55,000 bases of DNA from Streptococcus oralis (GTDB lineage Bacteria > Bacillota > Bacilli > Lactobacillales > Streptococcaceae). Both the position numbers and the translations under genes were made by a program. The stretch covers positions 147,501-202,500 of the forward strand of contig NZ_CP046524.1 in NCBI RefSeq assembly GCF_021497945.1, in the 5' to 3' direction. Shown here piece after piece: positions 24,946 to 33,927 of the stretch. Every line of letters starts with the position of its first letter. The stretch's first letter is position 1. The notes under the pieces are model-generated. The model was given only the letters and a program-made list of their open reading frames with translations, did no database searches and was not told the DNA's origin.

Positions 24946-25536
24946 ATGAAACACGATTTTAATCACAAAGCAGAAACCTTTGATTCGCCCAAAAATATCT
25001 TCCTTGCAAACTTGGTTTGTCAAGCAGTTGAAGCACAGATTGATTTTCTATCAGACAAGGCAATACTGGACTTTGGTGGTGGGACGGGTCTGTTAGCCTT
25101 GCCTCTAGCTAAGCAAGCCCAGTCGGTTACCCTTGTAGACATCTCGGAGAAAATGCTGGAGCAAGCCCGTTTGAAAGCAGAGCAACAAGACATCAAGAAT
25201 ATCCAGTTTTTGGAGCAGGATTTACTGGCAAATCCCTTGGGACAGCAATTTGACCTGATTGTTGTCAGTCGAGTTCTTCATCATATGCCCGATCTAGATG
25301 CGACTCTTGCCATGTTTCACCATCACCTTAGGGAGAATGGACAGGTCCTCATTGCTGATTTTACCAAGATAGAGCCTAACCATCATGGTTTTGATTTAGC
25401 AGAACTGGAAACCAAGCTCGCCCAGTTTGGTTTTTCAAGCATTGACAGTCAGATCCTCTATAGTGCTAAAGACTTGTTTCAAGGAAATTACGCAGAACTC
25501 TTTTTAACAGTAGCCCAAAAATCACTTGCTGACTAA
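24946..25536 (+). CDS. Class I SAM-dependent methyltransferase
   Basis: The 196-residue enzyme has SAM-binding motif I as AILDFGGGTGLLALPLA, motif II (VTLVDISEKML) and a post-I acidic EQDLLA. The substrate is unknown; the short C-terminal part suggests a small molecule rather than DNA. It lies 32 bp after comGG with no terminator between, so it may be read from the comG promoter. Its own terminator overlaps the stop codon. Confidence 0.8.
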   Translation: MKHDFNHKAETFDSPKNIFLANLVCQAVEAQIDFLSDKAILDFGGGTGLLALPLAKQAQSVTLVDISEKMLEQARLKAEQQDIKNIQFLEQDLLANPLGQQFDLIVVSRVLHHMPDLDATLAMFHHHLRENGQVLIADFTKIEPNHHGFDLAELETKLAQFGFSSIDSQILYSAKDLFQGNYAELFLTVAQKSLAD

Positions 25537-25551
25537 AGCAGTGATTTTTTC
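25517..25551 (+). terminator. Terminator overlapping the methyltransferase stop
   Basis: AAAATCAC pairs with GTGATTTT, extended by TTGCT/AGCA, followed by a T-run. The stop codon (25534-25536) lies in the loop. Confidence 0.75.
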
Positions 25552-25594
25552 TCTTCAGATGGAAAAAAGGAGGGAAATTTGATAAGATAGGAAT

Positions 25595-26548
25595 ATGGAT
25601 TTTGAAAAAATAGAACAAGCTTATACGTATTTACTAGAGAATGTCCAAGTCATCCAAAGTGATTTGGCGACCAACTTTTATGATGCCTTAGTAGAGCAAA
25701 ATAGTATCTACCTAGATGGCGAGACCAAACTAGAGCAGGTCAAGGAGAACAATCAAGCTCTTAAGCGCTTAGCACTTCGCAAGGAAGAGTGGCTCAAGAC
25801 CTACCAGTTTCTCTTGATGAAGGCAGGACAAACGGAGCCTTTGCAGGCCAATCACCAGTTTACACCAGATGCCATTGCCCTCCTCTTGGTACTTGTTGTG
25901 GAAGAATTGCTTGATCAAGAGGAAGTTAGTATCCTCGAAATAGGTTCTGGTATGGGAATTTTGGGGGCTACTTTCTTGACATCTCTTGCTAAAAAAGTGG
26001 ATTACTTGGGAATTGAAGTGGATGACTTGCTGATTGATTTGGCGGCTAGCATGGCAGATGCGATTGGTTTGCAGGCTGGTTTTGTCCAAGGAGACGCCGT
26101 TCGTCCGCAAATGCTTAAAGAAAGCGACGTTGTCATCAGCGACTTGCCTGTCGGCTATTACCCAGACGACACTATCGCTTCACGCTATCATGTGGCTTCT
26201 AGCCAAGAACATACCTATGCCCACCATTTGCTCATGGAACAAGGTCTCAAGTACCTCAAGTCAGATGGCTATGCTATTTTTCTGGCTCCGAGTGATTTGT
26301 TGACCAGCCCTCAAAGTGATTTGTTAAAAGATTGGCTCAAAGACGAAGTCAGTCTTGCTACCATCATCACTCTGCCAGAGGATATTTTCTCAACGGTCAG
26401 TCAGGCTAAGAGTATTTTCGTTTTACAGAAGAAAACCGAACAGGAACTGCAACCTTTTGTCTATCCGCTAGAAAGTTTGCAAGATCCAGCTGCACTATTG
26501 AAATTCAAAGAAAATTTTCAAAAATGGAGCAAAGGTACTGAAATGTAA
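25595..26548 (+). CDS. comYH: ComYH-like N6-adenine methyltransferase family protein
   Basis: The 317-residue protein has a helical N-terminus (1-110) and a methyltransferase core: SAM motif I is VSILEIGSGMGILGATFL, and motif IV reads ISDLPVGYYP instead of the catalytic (D/N)PPY, so DNA-adenine activity is doubtful. In several streptococci the gene between comG and ackA is named comYH. It resembles B. subtilis YtxK, which also precedes ackA. Its exact role is not known to me. Confidence 0.8.
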   Translation: MDFEKIEQAYTYLLENVQVIQSDLATNFYDALVEQNSIYLDGETKLEQVKENNQALKRLALRKEEWLKTYQFLLMKAGQTEPLQANHQFTPDAIALLLVLVVEELLDQEEVSILEIGSGMGILGATFLTSLAKKVDYLGIEVDDLLIDLAASMADAIGLQAGFVQGDAVRPQMLKESDVVISDLPVGYYPDDTIASRYHVASSQEHTYAHHLLMEQGLKYLKSDGYAIFLAPSDLLTSPQSDLLKDWLKDEVSLATIITLPEDIFSTVSQAKSIFVLQKKTEQELQPFVYPLESLQDPAALLKFKENFQKWSKGTEM

Positions 26549-26555
26549 GGTAAAT

Positions 26556-26583
26556 TTTGTTATAATAGTTGAAAACGCTTAAA
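26556..26583 (+). promoter_or_regulatory. ackA promoter with cre-like site
   Basis: Extended -10 TGTTATAAT ending at 26566. TGAAAACGCTTAAA (26570-26583) fits the CcpA cre consensus TGWAANCGNTNWCA with one mismatch and lies over the start site. It gives ackA a promoter independent of the competence operon. Confidence 0.6.
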
Positions 26584-26597
26584 AGAGGTATCATGTT

Positions 26598-27788
26598 ATG
26601 ACTAAAACAATTGCAATCAATGCAGGAAGCTCGAGTTTGAAATGGCAACTTTACCAAATGCCAGAAGAAATAGTATTAGCGAAAGGCTTGATTGAACGTA
26701 TTGGCTTGAAGGACTCTATCTCAACTGTAAAATTCGACGGCCGTTCTGAACAACAAATTCTTGATATTGAAGATCACATACAAGCTGTTAAAATTTTATT
26801 AGATGATCTGATTCGTTTTGACATCATCAAAGGTTATGATGAAATAACTGGTGTTGGGCACCGTGTTGTGGCTGGTGGTGAATATTTCAAAGAGTCAACC
26901 TTGGTAGAGGGAGATGTTTTGGAAAAGGTTGAAGAGTTGGGACTTTTAGCTCCTCTTCACAACCCAGCCAACGCAGCAGGAATTCGCGCATTTAAGGAAT
27001 TGCTTCCAGATATTACCAGCGTTGTTGTTTTTGATACATCATTCCATACAACAATGCCAGAGAAAGCCTATCGTTACCCTCTTCCAAACAAATACTATAC
27101 TGAAAATAAAGTTCGTAAGTATGGAGCCCACGGGACAAGTCATCAGTTTGTAGCAGGAGAAGCAGCTAAAATTTTAGGTCGCCCCCTAGAAGAGTTGAAA
27201 TTGATTACCTGCCATATTGGTAATGGTGCTTCTATTACAGCTGTCAAAGGCGGTCAGTCTGTTGATACATCCATGGGCTTCACTCCACTTGGTGGTATTA
27301 TGATGGGGACTCGTACAGGTGATATTGATCCAGCAATTATCCCCTATTTAATGCAACATACAGAGGACTTCAATACACCAGAGGATATCAGTCGAATTCT
27401 CAATCGTGAGTCAGGACTTTTGGGTGTTTCTGAGAGATCAAGCGATATGCGTGATATTCACGAAGCTATGCGTGCGGGTGATGAGAAAGCGCAGCTGGCA
27501 AATGAGATTTTTGTAGATCGTATCCAAAAATACATTGGTCAGTATTTAGCAGTTTTGAATGGTGCAGATGCCATTATCTTTACAGCCGGAATTGGAGAAA
27601 ACTCTGTAACGATTCGTCAGATGGTTATTGAAGGCATTTCTTGGTTTGGCTGCGATGTCGATCCAGAAAAGAATGTCTTTGGAGCAACAGGTGATATCTC
27701 AACAGAGTCTGCTAAAGTTCGTGTCTTGGTTATCCCAACTGATGAAGAATTGGTCATCGCTCGTGATGTTGAACGCTTGAAAAAGTAA
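26598..27788 (+). CDS. ackA: Acetate kinase
   Basis: The 396-residue enzyme makes ATP and acetate from acetyl phosphate, the ATP-yielding step of mixed-acid fermentation and pyruvate oxidase metabolism. Signatures are [17 protein letters not shown] at the N-terminus, [22 protein letters not shown] and the family GTRTGDIDP. Length is normal. AAGAGGT is 9 bp upstream of ATG 26598. It follows comYH after 49 bp. Confidence 0.98.
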   Translation: MTKTIAINAGSSSLKWQLYQMPEEIVLAKGLIERIGLKDSISTVKFDGRSEQQILDIEDHIQAVKILLDDLIRFDIIKGYDEITGVGHRVVAGGEYFKESTLVEGDVLEKVEELGLLAPLHNPANAAGIRAFKELLPDITSVVVFDTSFHTTMPEKAYRYPLPNKYYTENKVRKYGAHGTSHQFVAGEAAKILGRPLEELKLITCHIGNGASITAVKGGQSVDTSMGFTPLGGIMMGTRTGDIDPAIIPYLMQHTEDFNTPEDISRILNRESGLLGVSERSSDMRDIHEAMRAGDEKAQLANEIFVDRIQKYIGQYLAVLNGADAIIFTAGIGENSVTIRQMVIEGISWFGCDVDPEKNVFGATGDISTESAKVRVLVIPTDEELVIARDVERLKK

Positions 27789-27830
27789 GGTGAACTGAAT
27801 AAAATTACAAGGTAAGATACAATAAAAAGG

Positions 27831-27859
27831 AGTTGGGAGATAAAATTTCCCAACTTTTT
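27831..27859 (+). terminator. Terminator after ackA
   Basis: AGTTGGGA (27831-27838) pairs with TCCCAACT (27848-27855), followed by TTTTG. Confidence 0.85.
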
Positions 27860-27890
27860 GTTGTTAAAACAGTCTAAAACCTTGTCATTA

Positions 27891-27918
27891 TTGGCTTTTT
27901 TGAAATTTATGGTATAAT
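27891..27918 (+). promoter_or_regulatory. rnpA operon promoter
   Basis: TTGGCT (27891-27896), 16 bp, extended -10 TGG-TATAAT (27913-27918). Confidence 0.65.
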
Positions 27919-27947
27919 AGTAGTAATTTAATAGATGGAGTTGAGTT

Positions 27948-28319
27948 TTGAAGAAAAGCTTTCGTGTAAAAAGAGAGAAAGATTTTAAGGCTATTTTCAC
28001 GGATGGAACAAGTTTTGCTAATCGTAAATTTGTTGTCTACCAATTGGAGAATCAGAAAAGTCATTTTCGAGTAGGGCTGTCCGTCAGTAAGAAATTAGGG
28101 AATGCAGTCACTAGAAATCAAATTAAAAGACGGATTCGACACATTTTGCTAAGTGTAAGGGAGCAGTTAGCTGATAACGTTGATTTTGTCGTAATTGCTC
28201 GAAAAGGGGTTGAAGGCTTGGATTATGCAGAAATGGAGAAAAATCTACTCCACGTATTAAAGTTATCAAAGATTTACCGGGAAGGAATTAGGAGTGAAAA
28301 AGAAACTACAGTTGATTAG
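27948..28319 (+). CDS. rnpA: Ribonuclease P protein component
   Basis: The 123-residue basic protein binds RNase P RNA and helps it remove 5' leaders from pre-tRNAs. The signature RNxxKRxxR-type helix is seen as [17 protein letters not shown], and the start is [16 protein letters not shown]. The start codon is TTG 27948 with GGAG 7 bp upstream; no ATG is available. It overlaps yidC by 26 bp. Confidence 0.97.
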   Translation: MKKSFRVKREKDFKAIFTDGTSFANRKFVVYQLENQKSHFRVGLSVSKKLGNAVTRNQIKRRIRHILLSVREQLADNVDFVVIARKGVEGLDYAEMEKNLLHVLKLSKIYREGIRSEKETTVD

Positions 28320-29106
28320 TTTGCTGGGCTTGTCCTTATTTGTCATGACAGCCTGTGGGACGAGCGATGTTGCAGCAGATTCTACAGATATATGGAGTAA
28401 ATTTGTCTATTTTTTTGCTGAAATCATCCGCTTCTTGTCCTTTGACATTAGTATCGGAGTGGGGATTATCCTCTTTACGATCCTGATTCGTACGATTCTA
28501 TTGCCAGTCTTTCAGACTCAGATGGTGGCCTCTAGAAAAATGCAAGAGGCTCAACCACGCATCAAGGCTCTGCAAGAACAATATCCAGGTCGTGATATGG
28601 AAAGTAGAACCAAGCTGGATCAGGAGATGCGGAAGGTCTATAAAGAATTAGGGGTCAAACACTCCTCTTCTCTCTGGCCGATTTTGATTCAAATGCCGGT
28701 TCTCTTGGCTCTCTTCCAAGCCTTGACTCGAGTAGACTTTTTGAAAACAGGGCATTTTTTGTGGGTGAACCTTGGGGGAGTAGACACAAGCTTTATTCTT
28801 CCGATTTTGGCGGCAGTCTTTACCTTCTTAAGTAGTTGGTTATCGAATAAGGCTTTACCTGAAAGAAGTGGAGCTATGACAGGGATGATGTACGGGATGC
28901 CTGTACTGATCTTTATCTTTGCCATCTCTTCACCTAGTGGCGTAGCCTTGTACTGGGCAGTATCCAATGCTTATCAAGTTTTGCAAACTTACTTCTTAAA
29001 CAATCCTTTTAAGATTATTGCAGCGCGTGAGGCGGAAGTACAAGCTAAAAAAGATTTGGAAAATAGAAAAAGAAAAGCCAAGAAAAAGGCTCAGAAAACG
29101 AAATAA
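28294..29106 (+). CDS. yidC: Membrane protein insertase YidC/SpoIIIJ
   Basis: The 270-residue lipoprotein (lipobox FVMTACG, Cys at about 21) has five hydrophobic segments and the YidC core with an arginine in the first helix ([16 protein letters not shown]), a basic C1 loop and a Lys/Arg-rich tail. It inserts membrane proteins alone or with Sec. The GTG start 28294 lies inside rnpA. The order rnpA-yidC-jag is the classical Firmicutes arrangement. Confidence 0.96.
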   Translation: MKKKLQLISLLGLSLFVMTACGTSDVAADSTDIWSKFVYFFAEIIRFLSFDISIGVGIILFTILIRTILLPVFQTQMVASRKMQEAQPRIKALQEQYPGRDMESRTKLDQEMRKVYKELGVKHSSSLWPILIQMPVLLALFQALTRVDFLKTGHFLWVNLGGVDTSFILPILAAVFTFLSSWLSNKALPERSGAMTGMMYGMPVLIFIFAISSPSGVALYWAVSNAYQVLQTYFLNNPFKIIAAREAEVQAKKDLENRKRKAKKKAQKTK

Positions 29107-29123
29107 TAAGGAGGAATCTGATA

Positions 29124-30113
29124 ATGGTATTATTTACAGGTTCAACGGTTGAAGAAGCAATCCAAAAAGGATTGAAAGAATTAGACATTCCAAGAATGAA
29201 GGCACACATCAAGGTCGTTTCGAAAGAGAAAAAAGGATTCTTAGGCTTGTTTGGTAAGAAGCCAGCTCAAGTTGATATCGAAGCGATTAGTGAAACGACT
29301 GTGATTAAAGCCAATCAACAAGCTGTAAAAGGTGTTCCGAAAGAAATCAATGAACAAAACGAACCTGTTAAGACAGTAACAGAGGCGACAGTTGATTTGG
29401 GATATGTGGTTGAAGCCATCAAGAAAATTGAAGAAGAAGGCCAAGGTGTCTCTGAAGAGGTCAAGGCTGAAATCTTGAAAAACGAGAAACATGCTAGCAC
29501 GATTTTAGAAGAAACAGGTCACATCGCGATTTTAAATGAATTGCAGACAGGAGATGCTGGAGTGGAAGACCCAGCAGAGTGTGAAGAATTTGTATCTATG
29601 TCAGAATCGGTAGAAAGCCAGTCTTTGGAAGATCTAGGTTTGAAGGTGGAGCCGAGTTATGACATCGAACAAGTAGCAGCTCAAGTGACTAACTATGTTC
29701 AAACCATTGTGGATGATATGGATGTTGAAGGGACTATTTCAAGCGGCTACAATCGCCGCACCATCAATCTTCAAATTGACACCAATGAACCAGGTCGTAT
29801 TATCGGCTACCACGGAAAAGTATTGAAAGCACTTCAGCTTTTGGCGCAAAACTACCTCTACAATCGTTATTCAAGAACTTTCTATATCACAATCAACGTC
29901 AATGATTACGTTGAACATCGTGCAGAAGTGTTGCAAACCTACGCTCAAAAATTAGCGACTCGTGTTCTAGAAGAAGGTCGAAGTCAACAAACAGATCCAA
30001 TGTCAAATAGCGAACGCAAGATTATCCATCGCATTATTTCACGCATGGCTGGCGTGACGAGTTACTCTGAGGGTGATGAGCCAAATCGCTATGTAGTCGT
30101 AGATACAGAATAA
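29124..30113 (+). CDS. jag: RNA-binding protein Jag/KhpB (EloR)
   Basis: The 329-residue protein has an N-terminal Jag domain (about 1-55: MVLFTGSTVEEAIQKGLKEL, KKGFLGLFGKKPAQV), an acidic linker (about 60-185), a KH domain with RIIGYHGKVLKALQ (about 225) and a C-terminal R3H domain (RIISRMAGVTSYSEG). In pneumococcus KhpB/EloR pairs with KhpA and controls cell elongation. AAGGAGG lies 10 bp before ATG 29124. Confidence 0.95.
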   Translation: MVLFTGSTVEEAIQKGLKELDIPRMKAHIKVVSKEKKGFLGLFGKKPAQVDIEAISETTVIKANQQAVKGVPKEINEQNEPVKTVTEATVDLGYVVEAIKKIEEEGQGVSEEVKAEILKNEKHASTILEETGHIAILNELQTGDAGVEDPAECEEFVSMSESVESQSLEDLGLKVEPSYDIEQVAAQVTNYVQTIVDDMDVEGTISSGYNRRTINLQIDTNEPGRIIGYHGKVLKALQLLAQNYLYNRYSRTFYITINVNDYVEHRAEVLQTYAQKLATRVLEEGRSQQTDPMSNSERKIIHRIISRMAGVTSYSEGDEPNRYVVVDTE

Positions 30114-30116
30114 ATA

Positions 30117-30140
30117 AAATCAGGCTTGTCCTGATTTTTT
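30117..30140 (+). terminator. Terminator after jag
   Basis: AAATCAGG pairs with CCTGATTT around CTTGT, followed by a T-run. Confidence 0.85.
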
Positions 30141-30163
30141 GTTAGAAAAGGGAGAAGAAACAG

Positions 30164-30787
30164 ATGATGGAAGCAATCAGGAACTATCTATCTTATGCAG
30201 GTATCCAATATCGTCATCCAGATAAGGCTGGAGATGAGCGAGAGAAGATGCTGGCGTTGCGCCACAAAGGGCAGGGGGCTCGCAAGGCTTTTACGAACTT
30301 AGCCAAGGCCTTCCAAGAAAAGCATCCAGAATGGCAACTGCAACAAACTAGTCAGTGGATGAATCAAGCGCAACGCTTGCGACCACATTTCTGGGCCTAT
30401 CTACAGAGAGACGGAGAAGTGACAGAACCTATGATGGCCTTGCGTTTGTATGGAAATCCCTCAGACTCTGGTATTTCCTTAGAAGTCAGTTTCATCGAGC
30501 GCAAGAAAGATGAGCAGACTCTGGGCAAACAAGCCAAGGTTTTAGATATTTCACCGGTAGAAGGAATGTATTATCTAGCATATACCGATGACCAGAGTCA
30601 AAAGGTAGAAGCCACAGAAGAAGATCGTCAGCTCTTACGCGAGAAGGTGCAATGTCAGGAAATTCGTAAAGTTTTGGTCAAGGCAGATGTTTCCTTCATT
30701 GAAAATCAGTCAGTAGAAGCGATATTGGAGAAGTTAGAAGACGCTTTTACACGCTTGTTGCCTTACTATGAGGTGACGAGGAAGTAA
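30164..30787 (+). CDS. Conserved hypothetical protein
   Basis: I do not recognise a family for this 207-residue soluble protein. It has an aromatic and basic N-terminal half (SYAGIQYRHPDKAGDEREKM; RPHFWAYLQRDGEV) and a mixed C-terminal half ending LLPYYEVTRK. There is no signal peptide and no membrane segment. It starts at ATG 30164 or 30167 with AGAAG upstream. It lies between jag and the ula operon and is co-directional with both, which says little about its job. Confidence 0.6.
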   Translation: MMEAIRNYLSYAGIQYRHPDKAGDEREKMLALRHKGQGARKAFTNLAKAFQEKHPEWQLQQTSQWMNQAQRLRPHFWAYLQRDGEVTEPMMALRLYGNPSDSGISLEVSFIERKKDEQTLGKQAKVLDISPVEGMYYLAYTDDQSQKVEATEEDRQLLREKVQCQEIRKVLVKADVSFIENQSVEAILEKLEDAFTRLLPYYEVTRK

Positions 30788-30814
30788 AATTTCTCAAAAA
30801 ATATCATAAATCGT

Positions 30815-30860
30815 ACAGTCCAAGAGTGAACAGTCCGCTGTGTAATTCTTGGTCTTTTTG
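30815..30860 (+). promoter_or_regulatory. UlaR-type operator upstream of ulaA (also a possible terminator)
   Basis: ACAGTCCAAGAGTGAACA (30815-30832), then CTGTGT and TTCTTGGTCTTTTT (to 30859). About 75% of positions are identical to 37343-37388 before ulaG. It can fold (CCAAGA/TCTTGG, ACAG/CTGT) and is followed by T, so a terminator role is possible. However, the element keeps the same distance to the -10 at both genes (CTTGG to -10 is 30 bp), which favours a binding site for the ascorbate regulator. Confidence 0.6.
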
Positions 30861-30883
30861 TTTGCGCTTTCAAAATATATAAT
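30859..30883 (+). promoter_or_regulatory. ulaA core promoter with cre-like site
   Basis: -10 TATAAT (30878-30883) with a poor -35 (TTTTTG, 30855-30860, 17-bp spacing). TGTTTGCGCTTTCA (30859-30872) is, on the minus strand, a cre-like TGAAAGCGCAAACA with one mismatch, lying between the promoter boxes, a position suited to CcpA repression. Confidence 0.55.
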
Positions 30884-30920
30884 AAAGTTACAAAAACAAT
30901 TCAAATAAAGGAGAGCAGTT

Positions 30921-32378
30921 ATGGAAGTCATTTCAGGTGTTCTAAATTGGTTTTCTAGCAATATTTTGCAGAATCCCGCATTTTTCGTAGGTCTATTGGT
31001 ACTGATTGGGTATGCGCTTTTGAAAAAGCCAACTCATGAAGTCTTTTCAGGATTTGTAAAAGCGACAGTTGGTTATATGTTGCTAAACGTTGGTGCGGGG
31101 GGCTTGGTTACCACTTTCCGTCCGATCTTGGCAGCGCTCAACTTTAAATTCCAAATTGGTGCGGCAGTTATCGACCCTTACTTCGGACTTGCAGCAGCAA
31201 ATAACAAAATTGCAGCTGAGTTTCCTGACTTTGTCGGAACTGCAACAACAGCCCTTTTGATTGGTTTCGGGGTCAATATCCTGCTAGTGGCTTTCCGTAA
31301 ACTCACCAAAGTGAGAACCCTCTTTATCACAGGGCATATCATGGTGCAACAAGCAGCAACTGTTTCTCTTATGGTTCTCTTCTTGGTTCCACAATTGCGC
31401 AATGCTTATGGGACAGCGGCTATCGGAATTATCTGTGGACTTTACTGGGCTATCAGCTCAAACATGACTGTTGAAGCAACTCAACGTTTGACTGGTGGTG
31501 GTGGTTTTGCGATTGGTCACCAACAACAATTTGCTATCTGGTTTGTAGATAAAATCGCAGGACGCTTTGGTAAGAAGGAAGAAAGTCTAGACAATATTAA
31601 ATTGCCTAAATTCCTCTCTATCTTCCATGATACAGTAGTTGCCTCTGCAACTTTGATGTTGGTCTTCTTTGGTGCAATTCTTTTGATCTTGGGACCAGAA
31701 ATCATGTCAAACAAAGAAGTGATCACTTCAGGAACTTTGTTCAATCCTGCTAAGCAAGACTTCTTCATGTATATTATCCAAACAGCTTTCACTTTCTCAG
31801 TTTACTTGTTTATCTTGATGCAAGGTGTTCGCATGTTCGTATCTGAATTGACAAATGCCTTCCAAGGTATCTCAAGCAAACTTTTGCCAGGTTCATTCCC
31901 AGCGGTGGACGTTGCGGCTTCTTATGGATTTGGTTCTCCAAATGCTGTTTTGTCAGGTTTTGCCTTTGGTTTGATTGGGCAATTGATTACAATCGTTCTA
32001 CTTATCGTCTTCAAAAACCCTATCCTTATCATCACAGGATTTGTACCGGTGTTCTTTGATAATGCAGCCATCGCCGTTTACGCTGATAAACGTGGTGGTT
32101 GGAAAGCGGCAGTTATCTTGTCCTTCATCTCAGGTGTACTTCAAGTTGCCCTTGGTGCTCTTTGCGTAGCCCTTCTCGACTTGGCAGCTTATGGTGGTTA
32201 CCATGGAAATATTGACTTTGAATTCCCATGGCTTGGATTTGGCTACATTTTCAAATACCTCGGTATTATTGGTTATGTACTTGTTTGCCTCTTCTTGCTT
32301 GTCATTCCTCAAATTCAGTTTGCCAAAGCAAAAGATAAAGAAAAATACTATAACGGCGAAGTACAAGAAGAAGCTTAG
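30921..32378 (+). CDS. ulaA: PTS L-ascorbate transporter, EIIC
   Basis: The 485-residue membrane protein with about 11 hydrophobic segments is the ascorbate-specific IIC channel (SgaT/UlaA). It takes in L-ascorbate with phosphorylation by UlaB/UlaC. Typical stretches are NPAFFVGLLVLIGYALLKKP, LLNVGAGGLV and PVFFDNAAIAVYADKRGGWK. First gene of ulaABCDEF; AAGGAG lies 11 bp before ATG 30921. Confidence 0.96.
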   Translation: MEVISGVLNWFSSNILQNPAFFVGLLVLIGYALLKKPTHEVFSGFVKATVGYMLLNVGAGGLVTTFRPILAALNFKFQIGAAVIDPYFGLAAANNKIAAEFPDFVGTATTALLIGFGVNILLVAFRKLTKVRTLFITGHIMVQQAATVSLMVLFLVPQLRNAYGTAAIGIICGLYWAISSNMTVEATQRLTGGGGFAIGHQQQFAIWFVDKIAGRFGKKEESLDNIKLPKFLSIFHDTVVASATLMLVFFGAILLILGPEIMSNKEVITSGTLFNPAKQDFFMYIIQTAFTFSVYLFILMQGVRMFVSELTNAFQGISSKLLPGSFPAVDVAASYGFGSPNAVLSGFAFGLIGQLITIVLLIVFKNPILIITGFVPVFFDNAAIAVYADKRGGWKAAVILSFISGVLQVALGALCVALLDLAAYGGYHGNIDFEFPWLGFGYIFKYLGIIGYVLVCLFLLVIPQIQFAKAKDKEKYYNGEVQEEA

Positions 32379-32400
32379 AATTTAGAAAAGGAGAAATAAA

Positions 32401-32682
32401 ATGGTTAAAGTATTAGCAGCATGTGGAAATGGTATGGGTTCATCAATGGTTATCAAGATGAAGGTGGAAAATGCGCTCCGTAAGCTAAACCAAACAGACT
32501 TTACAGTAAACTCATGCAGTGTCGGCGAAGCTAAAAGTTTGGCTGCTGGCTATGATATTGTTATCGCTTCTCTTCACCTAATCCAAGAATTGGAAGGCAG
32601 AACAAATGGGAAGTTGATTGGGCTTGACAACTTGATGGATGATAAAGAAATCACTGAAAAACTCAGTCAGGCACTACAGTAA
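32401..32682 (+). CDS. ulaB: PTS L-ascorbate EIIB
   Basis: This 93-residue IIB protein carries the phosphocysteine loop VLAACGNGMGSSMVIKMKVE (Cys near residue 8), which passes phosphate from UlaC to ascorbate. 22 bp after ulaA with AAAGGAG upstream. A long imperfect hairpin follows the stop. Confidence 0.96.
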   Translation: MVKVLAACGNGMGSSMVIKMKVENALRKLNQTDFTVNSCSVGEAKSLAAGYDIVIASLHLIQELEGRTNGKLIGLDNLMDDKEITEKLSQALQ

Positions 32683-32689
32683 AAGGTTG

Positions 32690-32745
32690 GAGGGGGCTGG
32701 ACAGGAACTGTGAATACGAGGTTCTGTCCTAGTCCCTCTTTACAT
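32690..32745 (+). terminator. Intercistronic hairpin between ulaB and ulaC
   Basis: GAGGG...GGACAG.AAC pairs with GTT.CTGTCC...CCCTC across a short loop, followed only by TTTAC. With so weak a T-run it more likely sets relative expression or RNA stability within the operon than stops it. Confidence 0.5.
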
Positions 32746-32758
32746 AAAGGAGGCAACT

Positions 32759-33244
32759 ATGAATTTAAAACAAGCTTTGATTGAAAATGATTCAATTCGA
32801 TTGGGACTTGAGGCGTCTGACTGGAAAGAAGCAGTTAAGTTAGCAGTGGAACCCTTGATTGAAAGTGGTGCAATTTTACCAGAGTACTATGATGCGATTA
32901 TTGAGTCAACAGAAGAATATGGTCCCTACTATATTTTAATGCCAGGGATGGCTATGCCCCATGCTAGACCAGAGGCAGGTGTTCAGCGGGATGCTTTTTC
33001 ACTGATTACCTTGCAAAATCCCGTTGTTTTTTCAGATGGAAAAGAAGTATCCGTCTTACTAGCTTTGGCTGCGACAAGCTCAAAGATTCATACAAGTGTA
33101 GCGATTCCACAAATTATTGCCTTGTTTGAGTTGGAAGATTCCATTGCCCGCTTGCAAGGATGTCAGAGTAAGGAAGAAGTTTTGGATATGATCGAAGAAT
33201 CAAAAAATAGTCCATACCTTGAAGGCTTGGACTTGGAAAGCTAA
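32759..33244 (+). CDS. ulaC: PTS L-ascorbate EIIA
   Basis: The 161-residue EIIA of the mannitol/fructose fold has the phosphohistidine in GMAMPHARPEAGV (about residue 68), which takes phosphate from HPr and gives it to UlaB. AAAGGAGG is 7 bp before ATG 32759. The next gene starts 15 bp later. Confidence 0.95.
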   Translation: MNLKQALIENDSIRLGLEASDWKEAVKLAVEPLIESGAILPEYYDAIIESTEEYGPYYILMPGMAMPHARPEAGVQRDAFSLITLQNPVVFSDGKEVSVLLALAATSSKIHTSVAIPQIIALFELEDSIARLQGCQSKEEVLDMIEESKNSPYLEGLDLES

Positions 33245-33258
33245 AAAGGAGTAGGAAG

Positions 33259-33924
33259 ATGACTAAAAGAATACCAAATTTACAAGTTGCACTAGACCAT
33301 TCAGATTTGCAAGGCGCAATTAAGGCTGCTGTATCTGTTGGTCATGAAGTGGATATCATTGAAGCTGGTACTGTTTGCCTACTTCAAGTAGGGAGCGAAT
33401 TGGTAGAAGTCTTGCGTAGCCTTTTCCCAGATAAGATCATCGTGGCAGACACCAAGTGTGCGGACGCCGGTGGAACGGTTGCCAAGAATAATGCTGTACG
33501 CGGAGCAGACTGGATGACTTGTATCTGCTGTGCAACCATTCCGACTATGGAAGCAGCGCTCAAAGCAATCACAGCTGAACGTGGAGATAGAGGAGAGATC
33601 CAAATCGAACTTTACGGAGACTGGACTTTTGAACAGGCTCAACTCTGGCTTGATGCGGGAATCTCCCAAGCAATCTACCACCAATCTCGTGATGCTCTAC
33701 TTGCTGGAGAAACTTGGGGTGAAAAAGATCTAAACAAGGTCAAAAAATTGATTGATATGGGCTTCCGTGTGTCTGTTACAGGCGGACTAGATGTGGATAC
33801 ACTCAAACTCTTTAAAGGAGTGGATGTCTTTACTTTCATCGCAGGTCGCGGAATTACTGAGGCACCAGATCCGGCAGGAGCAGCGCGTGCCTTTAAGGAT
33901 GAAATCAAACGAATTTGGGGGTAA
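33259..33924 (+). CDS. ulaD: 3-keto-L-gulonate-6-phosphate decarboxylase
   Basis: The 221-residue TIM-barrel enzyme of the OMP-decarboxylase superfamily turns 3-keto-L-gulonate-6-P into L-xylulose-5-P. The metal/catalytic motif is IIVADTKCADAGGTV (DxKxxD), with active-site features in QAIYHQSRDA and VTGGLDVDTL. It lies within the operon, 3 bp before ulaE. Confidence 0.96.
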   Translation: MTKRIPNLQVALDHSDLQGAIKAAVSVGHEVDIIEAGTVCLLQVGSELVEVLRSLFPDKIIVADTKCADAGGTVAKNNAVRGADWMTCICCATIPTMEAALKAITAERGDRGEIQIELYGDWTFEQAQLWLDAGISQAIYHQSRDALLAGETWGEKDLNKVKKLIDMGFRVSVTGGLDVDTLKLFKGVDVFTFIAGRGITEAPDPAGAARAFKDEIKRIWG

Positions 33925-33927
33925 GCC

